Shown here: positions 1 through 12,103 of the stretch, piece by piece
Layout: every line of letters starts with the position of its first letter
Numbering within the stretch: position 1 is the first letter of the stretch
Notes under the pieces: generated by a model
Told to the model about the DNA's origin: nothing
The model's database searches: none
The model's input: the letters and a program-made list of their open reading frames with translations, nothing else
Source: Cepaea hortensis
Lineage: Eukaryota; Mollusca; Gastropoda; Stylommatophora; Helicidae
Reading direction: 5' to 3'
Length of the DNA: 64,000 nucleotides
Assembly (NCBI GenBank): GCA_963921405.1
Contig: OY992881.1
Span: 3,987,050 to 4,051,049, forward strand
Translations under genes and position numbers: made by a program

Positions 1-1382
1 AGCCTTGCAAAACTGTTTGCACTTCCATGAAAAAGTTTTTTTCCTGTTGTTGTTCCATGCATGCTGCAAACGGATGCCAACTCTTCCGGGATCTGAAAGT
101 CCAAACTAACACCACGAATGAACACGAGATGTTGTGACGTACTCTAGAGATCATTAGGCTCATCTAGTGCCAGAGAATACCACAACAAGTTCCTAGTTTT
201 TTCTCGTATTTGTAGCACTATGTTCTCTCCAAGTTCTTCTGTTCTTCGCACAACTGAACTTGCTGAAAGACTGATAGTTTCAAACAAATCAGCTTTCTCA
301 AGGCACAAGTCATTTGCTGTTTCCATCATACACTTTTTGAGGAAGTTGCCTTCAGTAAACGGTTTTCCTCGTTCTGCCATCTTATGCAATATTTTGCAAC
401 TTGTACGAGTGGCATATTCATTGTCAGCACACTTCTTGTGAAATGATTTCTTTGTGTATCTAAGCCACATTTCATGGAATCATTTTCTCAGAACGTAACT
501 TTCCAGAATACTTTGAATATGTTGATAGCTGTTTTGTTTCGTAGTGACGCCGAAGATTGTACTCTTTCAAAACGGCAACATGTCACAGTCTTGCGTTACA
601 CGCACAGGCATTCTCGCGACTTCATCTATACCTCAAATATAACTTCACTTGTACAGATGGTTTCAAGGATTTTATTACAGGCAAGCCTGATAATCACACA
701 CTTGCGACAAGGCGTTGTCAGCCTGTCAAATAAATACAATGGTCGCCTCTCGTCACACAGTAGATATATCATTAAACATGATCACTCTCTCTCTAATATC
801 ACATCCGTTCAATACACTCGATATTGGCTTTCGGAAAACACAACGTCCTGTCGGGAAGCCGTCTCGTCGCTGTCTGATCCAACTCAGTCCGTCGCTTGCC
901 TACGTGGTCAAAATCCCCCGTGCGGTCAGCAACTCTCCGTGCTGTTCTATTTGTCACGTAGTACTGTCGTCTAGTACTTGTTAACCCTCAAGTTCTAATA
1001 CTGTTTACGTCGTCACGGGTATTCTCCGTGACCTAATGTCCCCATCCCCTATTCTCGGGGTTGGTCCCTCTGTTGTCCTAAGTATGACACGTTAGTGTCC
1101 CCACCCGAGTCTTGTCTTATAACTATACTTAAGTTCTAGCTTGGGTGTTGTCTCTACTCTGTCTATACCTTTATAGAGGTCCTGTCTCTATGTCCTATCA
1201 GTCCTTGTCCCTCTTCTGTCCCTAGTCTATCCTAGTGGTATCTAACACCTTGACACAACACTTTCGCTGCATATTACGCAACTGGTTTTTTGGTCCTTTG
1301 TTTCCACAGAGAAATACTTTACTTCCCATTCTTCATTGAAAACGCGACACTCGGCGTCCACTATTCTCTTCTTAGTAGTCAT
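1..1382 (-). pseudogene. hAT-superfamily transposase remnant (GTF2IRD2/SCAND3-like), copy 1, cut by window start
   Basis: The minus strand encodes pieces of a hAT-like transposase of the kind often annotated as GTF2IRD2-like or SCAND3-like. An N-terminal piece at about 1382-1255 starts MTTKKRIVDAECRVF and contains a CxxC pair typical of the BED-type zinc finger. A second piece at about 470-144 holds the conserved GKPFTEGNFLKKCM stretch and an LALDEPND motif close to the LQLDESTD of this family. Between them about 770 bases are non-coding or decayed, so the gene is broken. The rest lies left of the window. The homologous region in copy 2 continues with the downstream part of the transposase. 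The family assignment comes from motif memory, not a search. Confidence 0.6.
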
Positions 1383-4300
1383 AATGAAGGGTGAAGTACA
1401 CGGTATCTGAAAATGAAAACAACATTGAAATAGAAACGTAATTAAATTCCTATAGAAAAAAAAAAAATTTTTTAAATAAAAAAGCAGAGGACTAGGAGTC
1501 ACCGGTGAAGCTACGACTCACCAAATGTTCATGTAAAGTTTTTAGGTACCTTTGGTAATAGAATATATCTCATAATAAAGTTTGCAAAATATATAAATAG
1601 GGCCGGCAGAATTTTTCAACCGGTGTTCCGTGAGTGGCATCCAGGGATTCGGCCGAAACAGATCGAAATTGTCTACATGCATCATCTCTGCCCATCTGGT
1701 TTATTACATAAAGTAGGACAAACACTTGGATCATCGCGCAGGATTCCTTGAGCAATGTAAACATTTGCATAAGGATCTGCTCCAGCAGAAAGGTTGAAAA
1801 ACACTGACCTAGAGACTAGCTCGATTAGCATCTTGACCGGGAAATTCTTCTGAGCTGGGAAAAATAGTTTGTGTAATAAAATTGGGCTTCTATGGTATTT
1901 TTAGAATGCACCTACTGTGGGCAAACATTTGCAGCAAGAATTAGCCTTACCAGCCACACTCGCGACCGTCATGGATCGTAGTTATTAAGCCTTTTTAAAG
2001 CATAATGTACCAAACTATCGTCTGTCAAGACGGAAAGGTGCCAATGGAAAGGTGCCAATGGTATTTCTATGCTATGTTTGCTACTTTATTGAATCTATTC
2101 ACACTTGTAATTCACTGACCTATCACTGTCAAACAAAGAAATCCTTGTTACATACCTATAAAATGGATGACTGGCGAAAAGAAGTAAATATTTCTGAAGC
2201 ATAGGACCTGTGTTGACAGCCGGGCTCTTCCGGGGGAGGGAAATATGCGCGTCTGTTAGTTGCCCACTTCTTCACCCACAACCAAGTTACAGCGGACTGT
2301 CATTTCACGACCTGCTGGCGTAAGATAGTCATTGAAGCTGACTGGAAACAATCAACCGATTCAGGTGTTGCCTGTAGAACCAGCCTGTAGAACCAGCCTA
2401 TTACTAAGTTGCGGGAAACCACTACGTGATCCATGGCGAAGGGTCACCATACCTACTTTACCACGCCTGACTGTGCTACATTATGCAAGAGGGAGAATCA
2501 CCATGCATGACTCATACTCACCACGTGATTCTAGAACCCTGCAACAGCACTAGTGGAACTAGATGGTTTGTTTTTCCATATTAGAACTGTGATTAAGACT
2601 ATTTCAGAATATAGTTAATCTACCAGAGCAATGAAGGTTGATTTACTACGGAGCTATGATGGCAGGCTCACTCCAGAGAGACTTACCAAGGTGGGGTAGG
2701 CGCAGCTCTGGGAGCTCATCAAGTCCAAATCAATGTGGTTCCGCCTAAATGTGGGACAGACCAGGCAAAGATTGGCCCAAACCAAAGGGGCTGTAACTAC
2801 GTTGGCACGAGTGTTCGGTCATGACTAGACCCACACCAGCTTGCGTATTTTCTTACTCGAACTTAAGGTGGTAGACAGGTCAACTCATCCGGACCTTTAT
2901 GAACCTTGTGTGCTGATTATGAATAGTTCTTACTCAATCATTCGAACAACCGAGTCATAGAAATAAAGACCATGTGTTTTGTTACCAAGCTCAACCATGT
3001 TTCAAGATGTGTGCAGGACTCTGAGGGAGTCTGAACATGTAACTGTGTAGTGACTATTGAACTCAGTTACAGGAACATTGGTGTTTTTCTAGTGACTGTG
3101 TGGACTTGTTGCAGTATTGATTCATTACCCACTCAGGGGTATACAATTCTACTACGGGACCATTAGGTTGGTCATGTGTTACGTCTAGAGAAACCTAGAG
3201 ATCAATTGGGGTCGCCTCAAGGAAGAGGGTCTCCATACCAGGCTGTACTTTGTTAACTGTGAAAGTTGGTCACAGCGATTCAGTGGGACAGAGCAGAGAA
3301 GTTCATCCAGTAGTCAGTGGTCCGAAGAGGTAGTTCCTCTGACATCTGATCTTAGCTCTGAGGACGGAGTGGTTTCCAAAGGTTCCAGGCATCAGTCTGG
3401 AAGAGAGCCGGGTGAGTGTCGGACCGACTGGACGGATCATCTGTCTCAAACCTGCACGTCAACCTCGGGATGATACACGAAGCATCTCTATCTCTGATTC
3501 TGTCTCTAACCTATCTTCTGCTATTGTAAATAGTTTATACTATCAGGGTGTTCATATCCTACCTATTGTCTTTAGGGTAGAATAAACTTTGTTGATGTTG
3601 ACTGATTCTTTGTGCAGTGATTGAGTGTGGTCTCGGACGATACCTCAGGGTTCATTGTCCCAAGGGAGAAGGTAGAGAGTGGGGGTCTAGAATCTGGAGG
3701 GTCTTGTAGACTTATTTATACCATTTGAGAGCAACCACAGGGTAAACAGTGTATCTACCCATCCAACCCCTGGGGTTAGAATACACGGGAGTGCTAAGGA
3801 CCCCTTGGGCTTGGTTAACTCTCAATACCCAAGGCAAACCTGTCACAATATTTAAAAATGATTTCTCTTGTTTCATCATGTATGTCATATGATCTTGAAT
3901 AATGTCTTTATTTGAATTGGTTGATTACCTTTATTTGATATGAGGGGAAAGAAAATGTGTCTTCAAAACGTGGGGGGTATGATATCCTGTTTTGACTTCG
4001 TTTTGGTTGGCTCATGAATTATGATTTTGGTTGAATTGTCTTGTGTATTGAATAGTATTTACCCTTGTTTACAAATAAGTTGAAAATTGTTTAAAAAATA
4101 TGTTCACAAGCAGTTATTGTTTTGTTTAGAATAAAGACGAATAAGACGGGGCTTTATTTAAAACCCTTCGTTCAGAAAATAGTTAACAAACGACTGAGGA
4201 CTAGAAGAGAGACACATTATCCTTGTGAGTAATAAGTTGTAGTAAACATGAGTACTTTGTGCTGGTAAGAAGACTGCTGCGCCAATCAGCGTTAATGTGT

Positions 4301-5592
4301 TAGGATAGGGAGGTTAATTACATAATGGCTATGAAGTTGTGGAAACACATGCCATGCTTAGATGACGGGGTTTTACAATGGATTCTGGGGAGTTGAAATA
4401 AGTGTTGCATTAAGTCAGCATTGATTGAAGGTATATGGATTGGATGCCATATTATATTAAGGAATAAACGTGACTGACGTCTATAGCGGGTATAAAAAGA
4501 GACTGTGATAGTTAGAAAATAAATATAAGAAGCTGGTTAATAAAGAGTGGATATTAGTGGGGCTGCATATGGTTTAGGTACAGTGTTAGATACGTATATG
4601 AACAAGGATGCTTGTCATGGGAAGTGAGAGGGTAAATATAGGTGCTGTGATAAACAGCGTTAATTAATTTAAAATATGTTCATGGAAAATGAACATTGTT
4701 AATGGTTTCATGATGGGACATGAGACAGGTGAAATATAGTCATGGGTGTGGATGGCAGTACAAATATTGAGTATATGGAAGAAATTTTGGATCAACTTAA
4801 TTTATAACAAACAGAGATATAGGTTCATAGATCATAAGATGTGTTTTTGAAAAACTTTTATTTGTAAAAGTTTTTACGTTTGCAGGGGAGGTAAATGTGA
4901 TTGTTTTTTGACTACTTCTTTATATCTTCATAACTGGGTGCGCACCCCATCTTTTCTGTCTATCCTTTGTTGTGTTGTTGATGTTGAGAGAGAATGAGAA
5001 CTTACATAACGCATGATAGGTTTCAAAGTATATACCAACGATTTTTATGAACAATTGTATATATGAACCGTGGTTTTTTTAACTTGTGGGCTCAGAAACG
5101 AAGAAGAGGTATCACAGAACATAGCGGTTGGCTATGGGAGACGGGTGGAGAATTGGACTTGAGGGAATAGAAAGGAAGTTCATTGGTTAAGAGGGGGAGA
5201 GATAATGTTGGGGTTAAGATTTTAATTAGAATGGGTAGGTTAGGGGATAAGACTTTTTAAGATAAGTCTTTTTAAAGAAAGGGAGCAGTATAACAGAGCA
5301 CCATCTCTGTTAGTAGTTTGGGAGATAGTTGGTGTGAAATAGAAAAGGGTTTGGGAAATGAATAAGTGATAAATGATGCACGCGTGAGCACAATTGAACG
5401 AGTTGTTAGGGAACTCACGCGTGACGTCGAGGATAAACATAGGACAGTCCCAACTCAGCATTCAACTTAGCCAGAAGTGTTTCAACTTACTGTATACGTT
5501 TTTATACCTGGACTAATAATCGGACACATATACACTTTGGTCGGAGCCTTGACTTCATATATTACAGTTACCTTCAGTTCTGTTCAGACTTG
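1383..5592. other. Gene-free tract of copy 1
   Basis: I see no credible coding region here. Small local duplications are visible, for example GGAAAGGTGCCAAT repeated in tandem near 2030-2060 and TGTAGAACCAGCC repeated near 2373-2397. Bases 3480-3850 have AATAAA-type signals and a leader-like composition that could belong to an old LTR element, but no paired LTR or primer-binding site was found. The same tract is repeated at 44,825-49,038 with scattered substitutions. Confidence 0.5.
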
Positions 5593-5961
5593 TTACACTG
5601 TATAATTGAAATTGTTGGAATGCAGATAATCAATCAGAGCTTTCGAAGTGTAGAATATGTCAGCAATGATGTGATGACCAGCTCCGAGAACATTCAGTAG
5701 TGTTGCAAACACTTTCACTGCATGAGCAGTTGTGGGATCTAAATCTGGACTGTATTCGGTGTTTCTTCCATAGTAAATGTTTAAATTCACCACATAGCCA
5801 GTCGCAGAATCACAAAGGCCAAATGTTTTGATGTGGTACTTGTGAAGCTTTGTTGCATTGTATTGTCTGTGCTGAAATCTGCCCTTCCACCCAATTGTCA
5901 TTTCATCAATGGACACATTGTCAAATGGGTAAAATGCTTCCTGGAATTTTTTCAGAATCAT
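5593..5961 (-). pseudogene. piggyBac-like transposase fragment (copy 1)
   Basis: A 122-residue open frame on the minus strand matches the catalytic core of piggyBac transposases (DDE_Tnp_1_7 family): VSIDEMTIGWKGRF carries the first catalytic Asp region, HKYHIKTFGLCDSATGY follows, and HHIIADIFYTSKALIDYL corresponds to the second Asp block, usually written DNFYTS. The family is normally several hundred residues long. Both ends are missing here, and the frame closes soon after the second block, so this is a fossil. It is repeated at 49,039-49,407 with almost no change. Confidence 0.75.
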
Positions 5962-6036
5962 GTCAACAAGAGGATCGATTTATTTGCACCTGCTGCCTCT
6001 CGTTCACATACGTGAAACATGGTGTGATAAATGGAT

Positions 6037-6255
6037 TCACTCCAAGGCTCCTGATTTCTTCGGGATTGCAATAAATATAGAATTACATAATTCAGGAGGT
6101 ATATCTCCGGTATCGTATATTGCGTTCAGCAGTCTGGTGACTTGGTATATTCCATATTCTTCTAAGGCATCAATCATTTCTATTGTGATGTTATCTGTAC
6201 CCAGGGTCTTGCCAGTTTTCAAATCGTTAAGGGCATTCTGAACTTCCATCTTCAA
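6037..6255 (-). mobile_element. RTE-like non-LTR reverse transcriptase fragment (copy 1)
   Basis: A 72-residue frame reads like the start of the reverse transcriptase domain of RTE/BovB-type LINEs: VQNALNDLKTGKTLGTDNIT aligns by eye to the usual block of basic residues, GK.PG.D.I, followed by LLNAIYDTGDIPPEL and a IFIAIPKKSG strand. Nothing else of the element is present. It lies directly beside the piggyBac fragment. The twin is at 49,483-49,701. Confidence 0.7.
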
Positions 6256-6870
6256 AATTGATGGTCCTTCATTATAATTCCGAAGGTTTCACAGATTAAG
6301 CAAAATGTCACCCCCATTAAGTTCACACTCACACTTCATACTATGCATGTTCAAACACATACTTTCACAGATAGTTAGTTCTATATTCATAATGTGTACC
6401 ACTGTCTTCAATCAATCATTCTTAGTTGTATTGTCATCATTTGTGTTTTACCATCTTTAGTTTAACTTTGTTCTTTCCACTACAAAAAAATTTATGATTA
6501 TGATCATCAAGAACCAATATTTATTTAAAAAAAAAAGAGAGGTATTTAGGCTTGTAGATCCGTTTATTTTAAATATATATTTAAAATACCCGTTATGGAG
6601 TGGAATAAATCAGCACAGTTTCCTTCTTTGTCACCGGGGCATTGGGAAATATTACCACAGTCGGGGACAAAGGTTAATTGAGCTACCCAGCACAAAGGGA
6701 GGCTATAACTCGTAGGTCACTTACTTTGTCGGCAGAGAAGTGGATATTATGACCATGACCAAGACAAAAGTGCATTTAACCTCCAGCTCCAAACCCCACC
6801 CACTCCAAATATATCCATTGTGCCTGTAATTAATTTACTATCCAACGCAGCTAACTTCAGTATTTGTTTT

Positions 6871-6927
<57 letters not shown>

Positions 6928-7124
6928 GCGCGAGGAAACACCATACAAACCTGTTTGCAATGTATTTTGTAAATGGGGACGCTTATTGCAATGATTAATG
7001 TATGATCCATTCAGTGATACTCTTAAAACGTGTTTAAATAAAACTAAGTGTGAACGAGAATGCTTGGAGTATGACAGAATTTCTATTGAAAGTATTTAGT
7101 GTGCATGAGACTGTCAGAGTCCTG
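6256..7124. other. Gene-free tract with a (CT)n microsatellite
   Basis: No gene is visible. A pure CT run lies at about 6873-6922. In copy 2 the same run is roughly twice as long (about 50,322-50,413), which is a clear length difference between the two copies. Confidence 0.7.
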
Positions 7125-9829
7125 GGGGATGTGACAGGTTGGCCCACCTCTCAGATCGTTTTGTTACTAGATGGAGATAGCCCTCAGTAAACCCCTCTAT
7201 GTAGTGTGTATTCTTTTTTATTTTTATCTATATTTTCAAATATTAGATAAAATCGTCTTTGGTTAGTGTATTTATATACATAAAACTATAGAGAGAGTTA
7301 AATACTATTTCTTCTTATAGTTAGAAGTAGATGTAGGGTAGAGTTCGTTTACAAGCCAAGAAATCCAGTCAGACTGAATTTTATATTCAGGTTTGGCTGT
7401 GAAAAATAATTTGGCCACAGGAAGGGAACTCTCCTGGATGAGAAGTTAACTTCCGGTAGCACCCTAATGTCTGCCATTTTCTGACAGCCGGCTGGAGGAG
7501 CTATCACGTCAATTGGCTAAAATTGAACACGTGTCTGTGTTTAAACATATTTTATTGCTGGCTCTTGTTAAGCCGAAAAACCCTCTAAAACATAGAAAAG
7601 CCAATGATAGTCTCCACTCCCGATAGGCCAGTCAAAATCTAGTTGCAGGGTGAGTTAATAATAATTTTGTTAAATATTTTTCTGTGTGTCAAAATGCCGG
7701 CAATATCTAAAGGCCATGCCGATCGATAATAGATAACATTAATTAAAACTAGTGTTAGTTAACTAATATTAGAATTAGGACCATGTTTGTGCCATGTGGC
7801 TTGCCGACAAGGGTAAAACGCAAAGCTCGTCACATGTGGCATTAGAAACATGGATAAATTACATTACGTGATTCTCGAAATTAGGTATCCACCTGTAGAA
7901 GGACACCCGAGTTAGTCAGTAGACGATTAGAGTTAAGATAATTTAATTATGTGCCTAAACTTCGGAACTAGCGTATTTCTCTAGATAAAATACTTATTAG
8001 TTGAAGGAATTAGTTCAGAGAGTGAATAAGTTACAATTAATTATTCTTCATTAATCTCTATCTTGCCCATTGTAAGATTACTACCATGTGGTCCAATATG
8101 GCCCACTTAACAAAGTTCAAACCTTGGGGGAATTCTCCAACACTAATATTGTTCTTGTATATAGTGAAAACCGGTCTCTGTGGCTGAAGGGCTTGCGAAC
8201 GCGGTTTGTGAGCCCGTATACCCGGGTTCGAAACACGGCGGTGCTGGTTTTTTCGAAAAAGGTATAGAGGCCGGTCGTTCAGAAAGCAATGGCAAACTAC
8301 TGAACGTAACACTTGCCTAGTACATCAACAGCAGCTGAAAATGCTGGTGTTGACTGCAACGTCCCGTAAGGGATACGCAACACAAAAATATAGTGAAAGT
8401 AATCTTAAATCTAGCTAAGAAATCTTCTAGATAATTAATTATGTTTTAATTAATATAAGGAAGACTTGCTAGTAGTACAACTCATAACTCTTTAAGTGAA
8501 CTTGGGGTGTTTCATTGATTTTAATGGTTCACTCGTGTACATCGTGAAGTTATAGTTGTTGTGTGTGATTTCATTTCATTCTATTGAATTCATCATGTGA
8601 TGTTAATTCATCGTGTGGAGTGTAGTTTGGGTGTTTCCATACTTGGAAAATGATGTGTGGTGTTTCATCGATTTAATGGTTTGTTAATGTATATGTGACG
8701 TCGGAGTTGTGGCGTCTGAGTTCCATTCCATTGAAGTCATCCTATATGTACTGTTAAGTCATTATGTGAATTGTGGTTCATGTTTCCATGATTAATCGTG
8801 ACTTAGAATATATATTTGGAATGTGGTCTTTGAAGTAGAGCATTGTGATTGTACATGTTTGATCTAAATGTCAGCAGAGAGAATAGGATATCATTTGTGT
8901 GCTGTTTCCATTAGATCAGTGTGCTGTTGTAGATTTCAGATAAGGAATCAAAATGTGTAAAATAAGATAATACATGCTATGAAAATTTATGAGACAAGCA
9001 TGCCATGCAGGACATGGCCAAAAGAATTTACAATTCTGTCTTGAAGGATTATTCACTCCTTCTCACTGTCATTCACAGAGCCTGCACCCTGATCATCTGT
9101 AGCCGTAGTCACGACCGGTGATTGAGCTACGAACCACTCACTTGATGCAGCAGAGAGTGGAGTCCATACCACGATCCAGTCAGCACTGCCAGCTTACCAT
9201 CCAGGAGGCTAAGGATTATCAGATGAGTGGCTACCCACCCGTTTGCCACTGCACAGCAATCCTAATTTGTCCGCTATTGGCTAAGAGTCTATGATTATAT
9301 CCTCTAGCTGAACAGTATCTTGTCGAGATTTCAGGGATCTGCGTATCTCTTATGTGTCAGTGAGTTCCCAGTGGGGCTCACGTAGTGTTCTTTAGGATTA
9401 AACGTTATGTTATATTTGTACTTTTAACAACTGCGTCTGTCATTATAGAATTAGCATCATCAGATTGTGTGACGAGTGAAAGGACTACATCTATACGTAT
9501 CATTCTGTCTTATCTCCTGTTGTGTGAGAATACATTAGGCAGTGGGGGCTCATTATTCATCCAGGCACGTTAGCAGGAATAACTTGACATACTGTCTTCG
9601 TGTGTTAGTACAGTTAGTCGTCATAACTTTCCGCCTGGCACTGTTTAGAAGTAGTGATCCATTCTGGGACTTTGTTAATCATTCTTCTAGAACTGCGAGC
9701 CATTTGATCGCTTCTTCAGCAGTGGTTAGATTCTCTATTCGTAGAAGTCTATTTAGTATCTACTTTGATCCAATTCCATCCTAGTAGAATACGTTACGCG
9801 ACAGGGGATAACGGACAGGACAGATCCTG
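7125..9829. mobile_element. 2.7 kb segment present only in copy 1, flanked by TCCTG
   Basis: Copy 1 reads CAGAGTCCTG-GGGG... and later ...CAGATCCTG-AGACAGG, whereas copy 2 reads CAGAGTCCTGAGACAGG without interruption at 50,604-50,620. The 2,705 bases are therefore either an insertion with a 5-bp TCCTG target duplication or sequence lost from copy 2 through TCCTG microhomology. I see no coding potential, no inverted ends and no convincing LTR. A SINE sits inside at 8170-8387. Confidence 0.7.
8170..8387 (+). mobile_element. tRNA-derived SINE, complete
   Basis: A 218-bp insertion bounded by the 11-bp direct repeat ATATAGTGAAA (8159-8169 and 8388-8398). Its head carries RNA polymerase III promoter boxes: an A box TGGCTGAAGGG near 8180 and a B box GGGTTCGAAAC near 8224. 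The body contains CAGAAAGCAATGGCAAACTA followed by GCTGGTGTTGACTGC and ends in a short A-rich tail. The same body occurs behind a different tRNA head at 40,629-40,869 and as a fragment near 41,945-42,090, so this is a SINE superfamily with a shared central domain. Confidence 0.85.
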
Positions 9830-10475
9830 AGACAGGACAATGGCAGTACAGGACAGGACAAGTACGCATAGGGACAGACAGTTAACATGAGTTAACTAAA
9901 AGACAGCAATCGTCGACGGACTGACTAACCCCGTGTCAAGGACAAGCCGAGGGAGAGACGCAGTACCTGAAACGGTGAAGAGGAGGAAACACTGGGCGAC
10001 CGGACACGTGATGCACCACGCCGATGAAAGGCAGGACAGACTGTTCTGAAAGAATGATAGTTTGCGCTGTGATGCGAATAACTGATATACTTTGTGTGCG
10101 CTAACTTTGAGCGGGACCCTAGCGATATTATGTATGCACGGTTGAATTGCCGTGTGTGACGAATTGAATACTAAACCGGCTGAATTGCCGTGTATGACGA
10201 ATATTGTATCTATACCCTTTAATGTATTACAGCTCAAGGGTGATCCGCAAGGAACCGCTATATTTGACCGGGCTTTGACTTAGGTAGTATTTGTATGTCG
10301 TCTGGTCGCATTTGTTGGAGCTGTATAAATACCAGTCAAATAATTACCGAGACTGACAGAGAGCAAATGATTACTCCACCATCATCATCAAGTAATGTGT
10401 AGGTAATTACACCATGCCATGAATGTAATATTATCATGTTTATATGAATTTTTATGTTGTATTCGCAAATGTAAA

Positions 10476-10573
<98 letters not shown>

Positions 10574-10768
10574 CACACACACAACGCGCATTGTGTAATA
10601 CATTTTATGCGACATGAAAGATTAAGAAAGAAAAAAACAGAACATTTCATGGTGCTTAGTTTCGGCTAAGTCTACCCGGGAGAAATAGTGGGGACTCAAT
10701 TACATGATCTACGGGCGAACCATTCGCTATCGCGCTCTCGACGACCTGTACTCTTGGTAAGCGAAATT
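9830..10768. other. Gene-free tract with (CT)n(CA)n microsatellite
   Basis: This tract matches 50,615-51,590 of copy 2. A compound CT then CA microsatellite lies at about 10,473-10,583 (about 51,273-51,404 in copy 2, again of different length). An imperfect duplication of the words TTGAATTGCCGTGT/TGACGAAT is present near 10,140-10,205. No coding sequence is visible. Confidence 0.6.
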
Positions 10769-11390
10769 TATCATCATCATCATCAAGTGCCCTGCCAGCT
10801 AGCTAGCACAGGCGTTCATGGCTCGCCACAGATCTCGGTCTTTGGTTTTCTGGATCAACTCTGCTGCTGATATTCCTCCGTGCCACCGTCTCAATCCATC
10901 CAGCATCATTTCTCTTGGTCTGCCTCTGCCTCTCTTCCCCTCGATCTTTCCAGTTGTCACGATGTTCTCCAATGCCTTTCTTCTCATTACATGACCAAAG
11001 AAAGTTGTTTGTCTCTTTCTTATTGTTGTATATAGTGTTCTAGTTTCATTAGCCTGTTTCAGGCAGTCGTCGTTAGTTACTCTGGCAGTCCAAGGAATTC
11101 CCTACATTCGTCTCAGGAACCACATCTATGTTGCTTCTAAGTTCTTCTTAATTTGTTCATTTACATTCCAAGATTAACTGCCATACAGCAAAACTGGTTC
11201 TACATATCATTTCAGCACTCTCTTTCTTACATTCATTGATAGCGGCTTATTGCACAAGATACTCTTCATGTTCTGAAATGCGGCTTTTGCCTGCCCTATT
11301 CTGCTCTTAATCTCTGTTGTACATCTTCTATCTGATGTTATAAATGTCCCTAGGTATCTAAAATTATCCACTCGGTTAAAAAAAAAAACA
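10769..11390 (-). mobile_element. RTE-like LINE, 5'-truncated 3' end (copy 1)
   Basis: The minus strand encodes the C-terminal part of an RTE-type ORF. Near 11,380-11,207 it reads NRVDNFRYLGTFITSDRR and IKSRIGQAKAAFQNM, the usual region after the RT domain. Near 10,987-10,799 it reads ALENIVTTGKIEGKRGRGRP and ends shortly after DRDLWRAM. Several frame breaks separate the pieces. The 3' end is a GATGATGATGATGATAA-type tail (read as TTATCATCATCATCATCA at 10,770-10,787). The twin is at 51,591-52,210. Confidence 0.8.
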
Positions 11391-12010
11391 CAAAGTACTG
11401 GAGAGTTTTGGTCATAGACCATAACTTTAGGAAGGGAAAATCCCAACTGCACCTCCCTGTGGTAGAGGATGGAAACACACCACGGTGTGGCTAACACAGC
11501 TCTGGGGACCAAGTATCCACCGGAATAAGTGGACAACTCTGCAGTCGGAAATGTCTGTTAAAGGTAGAGGTAAAAGACCACCACGTGGATGTGGACGGCA
11601 AGGGGAAACCACCACATTTACTTCCCAAGACTTCATGCAAAGCGAAATTTAAGGGGAAACAAATATCTCTATTTCACGGGAACATAATATTCATTTTATT
11701 GTTTGCAAGGGACATAACTCGTCAACGTTTTTCTAAAGAAGCAATTAGTCACATTAATTGTTAAATGTTTAATATAATGACACCACCTATTCACAGTTAA
11801 CACAGTAATTTGAGATCCTAGAGTTTGAAATACTTTTACTGCTAAAAATGAATAAAATTTACTTGTTAATGCAATATATACAATGTTTCAACACTGGAAG
11901 CTTCGTGCACGATGTTAACGACTGTCCCCCAATGGACGGCCTAACATTGTTACTCTGGTTTCTCTTCACAACGTATAAATAAATCTAAGTCTCAAGTCTG
12001 GTTCGCAAAT
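11391..12010. other. Gene-free tract before the gag-like ORF1
   Basis: A-run at about 11,379-11,389, then AT-rich sequence with no credible frame. This may include the 5' untranslated region of the LINE whose ORF1 begins at 12,075. The same sequence lies at 52,211-52,831. Confidence 0.45.
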
Positions 12011-12103
12011 GAATGGTACGCAAAAACAACAATAAAAAAAAGAATGGTACGCAAAAACAACAATAAAAAAAAGAATGGTACGCAAAAACAACAATAAAAA
12101 GCC
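12011..12103 (+). repeat. 31-bp tandem repeat overlapping the ORF1 start (3 units)
   Basis: A 31-bp unit beginning GAATGGTACGCAAAAACAAC occurs at 12,011, 12,042 and 12,073. Copy 2 has only two units (52,832 and 52,863). Each unit carries an ATG in the same local context (AGAATGGTACGC), and since 31 is not a multiple of three the extra ATGs are in other frames. Only the last ATG opens the long ORF1. Confidence 0.85.

Noticed and set aside
144..470. Host GTF2IRD2-like gene
   Set aside because: The similarity is to the transposase-derived part of such proteins, and frames are broken in both copies, so it is a hAT remnant rather than a host gene.
3400..3860. Solo LTR
   Set aside because: There is an AATAAA and a TG...-like boundary but no paired LTR, primer-binding site or flanking duplication.
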